From NCBI GenBank assembly GCA_009602725.1, contig WELB01000031.1:1-18832 (forward strand): 18,832 nt of DNA, given 5' to 3'. Origin of the DNA: Spirogloea muscicola. Its lineage: Eukaryota; Streptophyta; Zygnematophyceae; Spirogloeales; Spirogloeaceae. Under the pieces are notes generated by a model. That model did not search any database, had not been told where the DNA came from, and saw only the letters and a list, made by a program, of their open reading frames with translations. Below are positions 6,553 to 16,100 of this stretch, piece by piece; within the stretch, counting starts at the first letter, position 1; each line of letters opens with the position of its first letter. The position numbers and the translations under genes are program-made.

Positions 6553-7334
6553 TATCTCTTGAGAAGATCTTAAAGCTTACCATCCCGCATAACAAGCGTA
6601 ATGGCATGTCCAACGCTGCAGTTAGATACAGATAGTCGTAGTACATGTGTAGACCAAACCCTGTCCAACGCCATACTCGTGCGTCAACGCTCTCTTCTTA
6701 GCTCACGCAAGCTTCGGTGGGCAGCGGGATCATGCTGTGCTAGCGCACAATAAAGGCGCATCGATCAGAAGCTATCAAGGGTGCTATGACTTGATAAGCA
6801 CCAACGCCGCGTAAACTCCTTGATCAGTAGTCTTTGCACACGATGTCCGATAGCAAACTCCACAGCAACATCTTGACTAGTATTGCAGCGTTTCCTATTA
6901 CCCCAGATCGTTCTGGCGCAGACTTACTCTGTACATATGATTCAATCCTTAGGACCTCGTAATATAGGTATAAAGATATTAAGATTGTTAACGCGATAGG
7001 CTGCGGTATCTATGGTTACACATAAATTAGCAGCAAAAGGCGTCCCCTGGCGGCGACTCCAGAGTATGCGTGTCGCCGGCGTCGACAGATAATAAGCAAA
7101 AAAATGGGAGCGGCCAGGCAATTATGGTCCAGATGGAGTGACGCAATGCAATAGAGTTACAAAATCGCGCCACGCTGGGTAAGTTGGGTAACTATGTATC
7201 GACCACTTGTCCATTGATCCACAGCACGGGCTTTTCCTTTATCAGGGTTATCGATGTTAATAGTGTTGCTAATACACTCTCAGATAAGTGATCCATCAAT
7301 TTAAGGCCTTGCACGAGCTAGTGCACCAGCTAGG
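6553..7334. other. 782-bp gene-free stretch with inverted repeats
   Basis: No frame above 60 codons and no tRNA-like T-loop is visible, which is unusual in an otherwise compact viral segment. It contains interleaved inverted repeats at 6773-6802, a 5-bp hairpin TGTGC-TAGC-GCACA (6736-6749) and a 7-bp hairpin CGGCGAC/GTCGCCG (7051-7078). It could be a regulatory or replication region, a decayed gene, or an untranslated leader of MutS7. I see nothing that decides between these. Confidence 0.5.
6773..6802 (+). repeat. Interleaved inverted repeats (alternative hairpins or pseudoknot-like)
   Basis: Arms run in the order TATCAAG (6773-6779), GGTGCT (6780-6785), ATGA, CTTGATA (6790-6796), AGCACC (6797-6802). 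Arms 1 and 3 pair over 7 bp and arms 2 and 4 over 6 bp, both perfectly. The two pairings interleave, so an RNA copy could form either hairpin but hardly both in full, since there are no linkers. Confidence 0.5.
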
Positions 7335-10119
7335 ATGGGATCTGTCGTGACCGAGTACCTAGGTCTCCTCACGAAGTACAAGAGGTTGTACGGGGACAAC
7401 GTCGCTGTTCTGATGCAGGTTGGGAGTTTCTACGAGATGTACGGCGTAGACAACAAGGCGGAGTGCATTGGGAGAGTCGCAGAGCTGTCCAGGCTACTTA
7501 ACATCGTCCTAACGAAGAGGAACAAGAGGATAGAGGGGAACAGCCGCCACAACCCCCTTATGCTGGGGTTCCCATGCCTCGCGCTAGACAAGTACATCCC
7601 GATTTTGCTGGAAGAAGACTACACAATAGTGGTGGTCAAGCAAGAGAAGACAAGGCTAAGTATAAGGCGGGTTGTGTCAGACATAATAAGCGCGTCTACA
7701 TACATGGAGAGCAGCAGAGATGAGTACATGGCCCTTGTGTACGTAGAGGTGACAAGGTCTGGACTCGTGCACACGGGGGTCAGCGTCATAAACGTGATAA
7801 CAGGCAAGAGCGCGGTCTACGAGTGCTATTCAACTACTGCTGATGCAAGGCTCTCGCTAGACAAGACGGTGTCTTTTGTGCAGCAATACTCTCCTAGGGA
7901 GATCGTGCTGTCATCTAAGAGAGCAGAGCTTATCAAGGACATGGACAACTTCGGGGAGAGGGTAAAGTACTTCTACAGAGAGGTCAATCAAGTAGCATCT
8001 AATGTCTCGTACCAGAACGCTGTTCTGGGGCTAGTCTTCGAGAACAGCACGATGCTGTCTAATATCGAGCTGCTCGACCTCGAGCGCAGGCCCTACGCAC
8101 TGATGAGTTACGTGCTCCTTGTAGAGTTTGTTCATTCCCACAACCCCATGCTTATCTCGAGGATATCTTCTCCAGAGATCTTCGAGCCTCTCAACCACCT
8201 GGTACTTGCGACAAACACAGCGGAGCAACTGAACATAGTGGGCTCAGCCAGAAGCAAGAGCCTCTTTGGCGTGGTAAACAGCTGCTCAACAAGCGTGGGC
8301 AAGAGGCTCCTAAAAGAGAGGCTGATGTCCCCTATATCTGATGCCTTAAAGCTTGAAGAGCGCTACCAGCATGTAGATGACTTTGGCAGCATGTTCTCGG
8401 CAGAGATGAAGGGCATCGAAGCGACTCTTAGCAAGGTTGCAGACATAGAGAGGCTACAGCGGCGCATGTCTATGGGGATAATGGCCCCTAGCGAGCTGGC
8501 TAGCATGGTCCTGTCATACAAGAGGGTTGTGGAGGTGCACGAGAATATATGCGGCAAGAGCAGCACCATAAGCTCTGTTATGCTCACAAGCAAGGATGTA
8601 GAGAAAGCGCGCAGTTTCGTGGATACTTGCAGCGCAATCTTCAACACGGACCTAGCAGATAGCTCTTACATCTTCTGCAGGGGCGTATTTGATAGGATAG
8701 ATGCAATAGGGGACAGGATAGCAGAGGAAAAGAGGCTAATAGAAGGAGAAGCACAGGCGATCTCTGAGGCTGGTAAGACGCCCGTCAGAATAGAGCAACT
8801 GCCCAACATAGGGCACCACCTCACCGTAACAAATGCAAGAGCCGCTAAGTTAAGAGAAGAACTAAGGGGCACAGATGTCATCCATGGCCTCTCCTTCAGG
8901 CATTTTAAGGTGACAACGAGGATCACATCGCACAAGATAGACCTAGCAAGCAAGAACATAATAGAACTCGAGGAAAGGCTCAGATCTCTGTCAAAGAAGT
9001 GCTATTGCTTGTCTATAACCAAGCTGCACAGAGAGTACGGCGACATGTTTTGCCGCGCTACAAAGAGCATCGCAGAACTGGATGTTATAAAGTCCAACTT
9101 TAAGACCAGTATGCTGTACGGATACTGCCGTCCAAAGATCGACAATAGAGAGGGGTCTTTTATAAACGCTGCAGGCCTTCGCCACCCTATAATGGAGCGC
9201 ATAGATAAGGGCACAGAGTATGTGCCCAATGATATAAGCATTGGGGAGGGCCACAACGGCATTGTACTGTACTCAATGAACGCAGGGGGAAAGACGAGCC
9301 TGTTAAAGGCCTGCGGACTGTCAGTAATACTAGCACAGATAGGGGGCTTTGTGCCCGCTTCAAGCTACATCTTCTCCCCATTTAGGTGCATAATGACGCG
9401 CATACTGAGCGAAGACAACAGCCTGAGAGGGCAGTCGTCTTTTGTATCAGAGATGTCCGAGCTCAGAGGCATACTAAAGAGAGCCGACGGTAGAACGCTT
9501 GTTCTTGCTGACGAGATAACGCACGGTACAGAGCATACGTCCGGGTCTGCCATATTCACGTCGAGTGTTATTACGCTAGCAGAGAGGGCTGTAAACTTTG
9601 TCTTTACAACCCACCTCCACAATGTCTACACTCTCATAAAAGACATAAGTAATGTTAGGGTCTGCCATCTCTCTGTGTGCTTTAGAGATGGTGTCGTTGT
9701 GTTCGAGAGGAAACTAAAGGAGGGGCCAGGTGATTCTATATACGGCCTGGAAGTCTGCGAGTCATTGAACATGGACGCGCAGTTCCTGGCCAAAGCCTTC
9801 GAAGTAAGGGGTATTATAGAGCACAGCTGCTGGCCAAAGATAAAGCAGAGCAGGTACAACACCAAGAAGATTGTGAGCACGTGCGAGATGTGCGGGTACT
9901 ACAGGAAGGCGGTTACAGACATGCCCTTAGACACGCACCACATAAGAGGGCAGTGTACTAGTGACAAGAACGGCATGGTAGGTGACGTTGCCAAGGTTCA
10001 CAAGAACTCGAGGTCCAACCTCGTAGTGCTCTGCAAGCAGTGCCACACAAGAGTTCACACAGGAGGTGCATCTATAAACGGGTACATAAGTACAACAAGG
10101 GGCACAAGCCTTAGCTTTT
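7335..10119 (+). CDS. mutS7: MutS7-type mismatch repair ATPase with C-terminal HNH nuclease (3' end cut by the n)
   Basis: ATG at 7335 gives 928 residues before the n. The N-terminus has the mismatch-reading motif QVGSFYEMYG (Phe32-x-Glu34). The middle carries the MutS lever and clamp region. The ATPase has Walker A SMNAGGKTS (647-655, Lys653), the stretch LRGQSSFVSEMSEL, Walker B LVLADE (Asp726, Glu727) followed by ITHGTE in place of the usual 'lgrGTs', and TTHLH. The C-terminus has an HNH domain: C850-x2-C853, THHIRGQ (His868, His869), NLVVLCKQCH (C900, C903) and RVHTGG, ending GYISTTRGTSLSF. This MutS-HNH order marks the MutS7 subfamily known from mimivirus relatives and octocoral mitochondria, thought to combine mismatch recognition with cutting. 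The final residues fit a natural end, so little is missing. The open frame continues across the n into host-like sequence; I treat that as a junction effect. Confidence 0.93.
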
Positions 10120-10120
10120 N
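10120..10120. other. Assembly gap marker (single n) at virus/host boundary
   Basis: A lone n stands between the last bases of MutS7 (AGCTTTT) and GC-rich sequence. Composition, codon use and gene style all change at this base: moderate-GC intronless viral genes to the left, almost all codons ending in G or C and intron-bearing genes to the right. A one-base n often marks a scaffold join of unknown true length. Confidence 0.9.
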
Positions 10121-10673
10121 GTGGGACGCGCTGCTGGGGCATGACGAGGCCGAGCGCGAGCGCGGTCGCCGCGAGGGCATGCTCGAGGAGCGCCACCGCC
10201 GCGAGCGCCTGCGGCTCGCCCGCGCCGACAGCGCTGGCTCTTCGCCAAAGCCAGTGCCCGCAGTCCCGTCGCCATGCGCCAGCGGTGGCGCCGACGACAG
10301 CCGGTCGCCAGTCACACCATCTCTGCCCCAAGTCGCTCTCAGCGAGGCCACGGCTTGCCCCAGTAGCCCAGCGCTGCTTCCCAGCATGAACGGCGGCGGC
10401 ACTCACGACATTGCCACTGGCAGCGTAGCAGCTGCCGAAAAGAGGACGCGAGAAGCAGCGTCGATGGCAATGACAGCCGCGCCGAAAGCGGGGGTCACCG
10501 CCGAGGTCGAGTGCGAGGTGGTCAGCAGCGGGGCCACTGTGGCCGCGGAGAGTGCCAAGGGCACGTCTGCCGGCGGCGGCCGCTCAAAGGCCCCAGTGAT
10601 TGCCGTTATCCTGGCCAGCACCGCAGCTGGCTTTGCCTTTGCGCTGCTCAAGTCTGGAAGCCATCGGCGCTAG
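10121..10673 (+). CDS. 3' coding end of a host gene, product with C-terminal membrane anchor
   Basis: The frame from the n to the TAG at 10671-10673 encodes about 183 residues. It starts with a charged helix (DEAERERGRREG, then EERHRRERLRLARA), passes through a Ser/Pro/Ala-rich, probably disordered stretch, and ends with a hydrophobic span APVIAVILASTAAGFAFALL and a short basic tail KSGSHRR. This layout is typical of tail-anchored proteins inserted into ER, mitochondrial or plastid outer membranes. Codons end almost always in G or C, unlike MutS7. The gene's start and upstream exons are not in the window, and I do not recognise the family. Frame continuity with MutS7 through the n has a one-in-three chance and is not evidence for a fusion. 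Confidence 0.6.
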
Positions 10674-11976
10674 GATTTGTCTTGTCAGTGCATGAGACAA
10701 GGCAATAAGCAGATTACATAATGGAAGGCTAACTCATACTTGAGGCGAAGCATTCCTGGCTGTGGCTGCTTCAGTATCAGTACCCTCCAAAATTTTTTCG
10801 GGCAACGAATTGCAAATTGGCTGCAAGCTGGGCACGACTATAGAAGCAGTAAGCAAGTGGCATTTTGCAGCAAGCCTGAAGAGGAGCTTAAGGTGAATTC
10901 AGTATTGGTCTTTGAATAAGAATGAATCTGAATTTGTAAAAAGGCAAGCAAAAGAACTTTGGACGCTGCTGTCTGTCTGTTTGGCAATTGGGGAGCCCGC
11001 CACATGAGCTGGCTGGTCTACGAGCACACTGCTGTGGTATCCGCATCACACATGGAGCTCGCATCGTTGGCGAGCCCACGCACAGGTTGCAGTCGCCACC
11101 GGAAGCGTCCACATCAGTCGAGTAACTGTCACATCAGGATGGTGCATTAGCTCCAAGCCAACAGCGTGCTTGTGTCTTGTTCTTATTGCCACTCGCTGAA
11201 ACTCAACTGAGTACCATATAGAGCAATGTGTCCACCTTCAAGGAACTAACATTCCAGATCTGAAGAGATTGGTTCAAGGCATGTAATCGTACAGGCCACT
11301 ACTGCAATGATCCAAGGGGAGAGGAAGAAGGGTGTACCTCAATCAGACGGGGGTCTGTACCTGCCAGTCGGAGACGTGGAATGCCTTAGCAAAAGCCAAC
11401 ATGGAGCAGGTGATGATTTGACTAAGGCGAGGTCCATAGACAAGGCAAATGACTACGTTGACCCAGTAACGTCTACACCTATCACATCCGCACACAAGAA
11501 AAACCCCAGTCTGGGCTGATGCCTGTCCCCAAGTACACGACGAGCAGGCAGAGCTAGGGACGAGACGCTCCACAGCGGCGGGGACACTACAAGAAAGGGA
11601 GAGGAGGAGGAAAAAGAGAAGTCAATCAGTGTCCGCAGACTGGAAGGAGACAGCAACACGTTGCCACCGGCGCAAGAAGGAAGCCCTTGTGGGCATCCAA
11701 GCGGGCCCTTTGGCTGTGTGCAAAGGTCAAATAGCAGCAAGTCAGTGATGGTCAAACCATGTCAGTCAGCAAGCACAACCTATAGAGGCCCTCAACTATG
11801 TTCATCTTAATCACTACCCAGTACTATGTGGCTCCTAAATTATGTACTGCATGAAGACCTTCAGAAAACTTACTGGCCCTAGCTACTTTGCTCTGGAGAC
11901 ATTTGAAAGCGACGGTGGGGAGATACCCACCGATCACGTTTATGCAGCAGCTGCAGTCCTACCTTCGCTTGGGCTC
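10674..11976. other. 1.3-kb region between convergent host genes, probably two 3' UTRs
   Basis: No frame here resembles protein in composition. GC falls back from the coding exons. TGTAA, the polyadenylation signal used in many green algae, occurs on the plus strand at 10935-10939 and 11282-11286, downstream of the tail-anchored gene; this is a 5-mer, so the match is weak. I see no RNA gene or mobile element. Confidence 0.4.
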
Positions 11977-13104
11977 CTAGCTCCTCCCCAGACTCAGTAT
12001 CTTCTTCAAGCTCGAGGACTCGGTCGTTGCAGCTGGTCTGCTCCGCCCCACTTGGGCACTTTTCCCGTCATTCGGCATCGACATCATCAGCGACATTGTG
12101 GCGCCGTAGCTCCTGCCGCCGGGCTGCCGTTCAGCAGACGACGGCTGCGAGGGCTTCTTCACAGGCACCGCCGTACTGGTCTTGTCTGATGCAGCGGGCG
12201 GAGACCTCTTCTGGACGGCGCTGGTCGCCTTGCTCGCAGCCGATCTCGGGGACGACAGGCCGTTCCACCCCTTTTCCAGAGCCTTCGCAGCTTCGGTCCC
12301 CCTTGGGCTGGACGCACTCGACATGGTCGATCCAGAGGGTGCACCTCGCTGCAGGGCTCCCCCTGAGCCCCCTATGCCGCCGCCCTTCTGCAGGAAGGTC
12401 CTCTCCCTGGCAGGGCTTGGCTGCCCCGGACGGGCCATCGACGAGCTCGCTCTGACAACCGCAGCTCGGCCTGGACTAGGAGGGGCCAGCCTGGTTGACG
12501 ACGGGCTGCTGCTGGCTGGCACTGGCCTCGCCGCGCTGGGCGATGCGCCCCTTGGCTTCACGGCTGGCGCAGCTGCAGTCCGAGTTGGGCTGGGTCCCCT
12601 GGCGGCGGCTGGCCCAGTAGTCCTGCTGGATGTCGCTCTCGGTGAAGCTGGCATGGTGGGACTGGACGGGACTGCGGGCAGGCTGGACTGCCTACCCACA
12701 GCGGGGCTGCGGCTCCTTGCAGGAGCGGCCTGCACGCGCTCAGTCGACCTGCCAGCTCTCGGCATGGCCTGGGAGCTCGCAGGCACTGAGGTTGACCTCG
12801 CCAGCAGCGGCCTATTGCCTGAGACACTGGACGGGCTTGCCAGAGCCACGGCTCCGCTCCTAGCCACCGAACCTGTGGATGCCGCCGGAGCAGCGCTCCT
12901 GTTGGTGCCCAGGTCCTTGGTCGACGTCTGCGCTCTGCCTGTCAAGCGCGCCATGCTAGCAGGAGCAGCTGTGCTGCGAGCTGCGCTCCGAGCTGCAGCA
13001 GGCGTTGCTCGAGTGGGCACGGCAGCACCGGCAGCCTCCAGCTTGCTCGAGATCCGCTGCAACCTCTGGCTTCTGACAGCCTCCTTCTTCTTCGCCTCCT
13101 CTTC
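11977..13104 (-). other. CIP7-like exon 7: helix then basic Ser/Pro/Ala/Arg tail
   Basis: The exon opens after TTGGCAG with EEEAKKKEAVRSQRLQRISS, continuing the charged helix of exon 6. The remaining 340 or so residues are rich in Ser, Pro, Ala and Arg with many SP and SPR sites, strongly basic and probably disordered, as in microtubule-binding or phosphorylation-regulated tails. It ends KKILSLGRS and TAG. An open frame on the opposite strand (12182-13126) is a by-product of the high GC. Confidence 0.8.
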
Positions 13105-16100
13105 CTGCCAAGCTCAACGACAATAATTTTTCTCAGTTTCTTCTATATGTCAATAGGTAAGTCAAGCAGGCAACACTCGACCTTTGCGATAAGCATAATT
13201 TTGGCACTGGCTTTTGAGGGAACAAGCTTGAGAGGCACTTTGGTAATGATGATTGCGGAAGCAAAGCTGATGAGTAGCAATACTGACTACTCAATGTTGC
13301 CAATAATGCAAGCAGCTTTCCATCCTTTATGAAAACGGTAATAAGTATACCTGTTTTCTGGCCTCAGCCTGCCTCCTTGCTTTCAGCCTCTCTTCAGCGC
13401 GCCTCTGTGCAGATGCCACAATTGGATCGACGACCACAGTCGACCACGCAGATGTATCTGAGGCAGCCTCAGAAAGCTCCTGCAGCTCCAGTTCATCCTC
13501 CACTTCTACCGCTGCTTCCTGCTCCTCCTTCTGTATCTTAGCACTCTTGCTCAGCTCCATTGCGTGCACCGCATCCACATCGTGCCGCCCAGTCCTTCTG
13601 ATCTGAGATGCTTGAAGATAATGCTCCTCTTCTTCAAGGTTCTGCTGACGCTCTGCCGCTCCTTCCTGCTCCTTGTCCAGTATCTGACCATTCTGGCTCA
13701 ACTCCATGGCATGCACTGCCTCTCTATCAGCCTTACCCACTCTCCTGGAGTGAGATGCCTTGAAGAAGTGCTCCTCCTCAGCCACCAGCTGAGGCTTGGC
13801 CACTTCTCTTCGCTCCTTGTCTAAGGTCAATTCTGCATCAGCCAGGATGAAGCTACTCCCACGCACATTCAAATGGCTAGCTGCATCAACAGCTGACACA
13901 CCATGGAGGTAGTCACTGTCTTCAGCATGAACTGGGGGCTCTGTCTTTGGTGGGCTGAAGCCTCCCTGCATCTCCTCCAGATTGAAAGACGCAGCAGGAT
14001 TGGCCGCCTTGCCACCAGAGACCCTCCTGGGAACATCGCTGAAAATTCCTGTCATGTCAGCGTCTGGAACAGGGGGCTGAGCCACTACTGGCACAGGACT
14101 CCACGTGTCCCGCACAGCAGTCATCTCTTCGAGCACAAAGCCTCCGCTTCTCAGTGAAGCCTTGGCGCCACGAGGAGACGAGCTCCTCCTGGGAGCAGCC
14201 CATATGCCATCATCCATGTCAATTGTCAACCCTGTCCCTGAAGCTTCCGGAGGTACCGACGTGGTATCCGTGGCCGCGACTGTGCTTGGCTGGCAGGTTT
14301 CCACCTCCCCCATGAAAAGAGAGGCATCTCGAGACCTGCCGACGCTGCCTTGCCTGTGAGAGGACGACCACAGATTCCCTTCCGCGGCCGCATCCACGAC
14401 GACCTTCTCGAGTGGGACCTCCTTCGCAACCACGGCAGCAAGGTCTTCTGACTCCAGAGCCAGCAGGAAACCACCGCCCCCTTGATCAGGCTTGCTGGCA
14501 GCGACTGGCTTGCTCGAGAAGCCTAGCACGGCTTCCTCCAGCTTGACCATGGCTTCGCTGAACTTCCTGGCCTCCTCGAGCTGCTCTGGAGACAAGGGAG
14601 CGGAGGGCTCCGGGTCTGGCTGTGGCTCAGGTTCTGCTTTTGGCTCCAGCTCTTGCTCCGCCTTCGGCTCCTCCTCCAACTCCATCTTGGGCTCAGTCTC
14701 AACATCCCTATCTCCTATGACACCCCGCCGGCTAGGAGGTAGAGTGGCAAGTGCCATCTCCAACGGTGTCAATCGCCGCTGCTTGTCAGCAACAGGTTCT
14801 GAAGTGGCTGAGTGTGCATCAGTCTGCACACTGGGAGGAGGATGAGAGGCTGGCGGTGGAGGAGGCAGCGGCGGCGCCGGCTGCCAGGAGTTGCTCTCTG
14901 GGTGCCACACGGGGGCTGCGGAAGGCGGCATGCTGCCTGGCGCCTGCGGAGGATACCAACTGCTGTATGGAGCCGGCCAAGGCCCTGACGCCGGCGGCTG
15001 CCCCTGTTGCCACGGCGGCGGCATGGCAGGTGTCTGCCACGGGGGCAGCAGCTGCTGCTGCTGCCACTGGGCCGCGCCTGCCCAGCCACCGACTGCAGGC
15101 ATGGCAGTGTGCGTCCACGGTGGTAAGCCACCGATTGGCTGGCCAAGTGTGACGTGGTTTGTGGGCACCGTCGAGGCAGCTGGTGGAGGCGCCGTGTCCC
15201 GCGCTTCATCCTTGGTGGGCAGCCACTGCGACAGGCTCTGAGCGACCAGCTCTCTGGCCGCCTCCGTCGTCAGGTACTTCTCTCGCGGCATGCTGCTCTC
15301 TGGCAACGGCGACGGCGACAGGTCCAGTGCATACTGGTCAGCCACCGGGCTGCCGTGAGCCTCCACGCTGCTCTTCTCCAGAAACTCCAGGCGTGGGGAA
15401 AGGCTCTCCGTTGGCGTGTCAGTCGGGGAGAGCAGCTCGTCGTTTCTGTCCTTGCCTCCGCCCTGGTTCTCGGTGCTATCTCCAGAGTTCGAGGACGGGT
15501 AACCGGGCTCCACAGGCATGACCTCGTCTCTCGCCGAGTCCCACTGAGCCTCCTCGAAGCTGTCCTGCCGCTTCAATGCTATACCTGGATCGCTCACCCT
15601 TCTGGACAGCTTGCCTGCTCGTCTGGCTTCATAGTCCAGGTACTCCTGGCTTGGCGGCGGCCTCCTCTCATCTGATGACAATCGATCCTTTGCCGCCGGG
15701 GACAAGCTCCGTGGTGGAGGGAGACGGATCACCTTCACCCGCGGGCTCTCCGGCCCGAGCCCTGACGCAAGCTTGACCGTCCTCCTTGGCAGTGGCGAGT
15801 CTGGGAAAACTCCATCTGCATCTGGGTCGCCACTCCTGGTGCGCGAACTCAGTGGGCTGGCATTGGTCTCGCCTGCCACGCCCTGCGATGCGCTGCGTGC
15901 GAGGCCCCAGCCTTTGGGCTTCTCCCAGCGGTTCTGCAGAGTGCCCAGGAAGTCCTTGAGGCCCCCCGCTTTTGGTCCCTGCTCGAGCTTGGGCAGCTGC
16001 AGCAGCTCTGGAGACAAGTGTGGTGGATCACGCCCGACTTTAGCGAGCTTATCAACCCGAGCAGCATTCCGCTGCTGGAGGCTGGCCCTGCGGCGCAGCA

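Noticed and set aside
7170-7260. Short stretches resembling cloning-vector sequence (TAAGTTGGGTAAC, TTTATCAGGGTTAT)
   Set aside because: Matches are only 13-14 nt, recalled and not searched, and the flanking bases do not fit a vector; chance is likely.
7335-10673. A 1112-aa fusion of MutS7 to a tail-anchored protein
   Set aside because: The frame crosses an unknown base where composition and gene style change; frame agreement has a one-in-three chance. The MutS7 end looks natural, so the fusion is most likely a junction artefact.
12182-13126. 314-aa plus-strand open frame with Leu/Ala-rich product
   Set aside because: It mirrors the CIP7-like exon 7, whose splice joints and phase are consistent; high GC produces long antisense frames.
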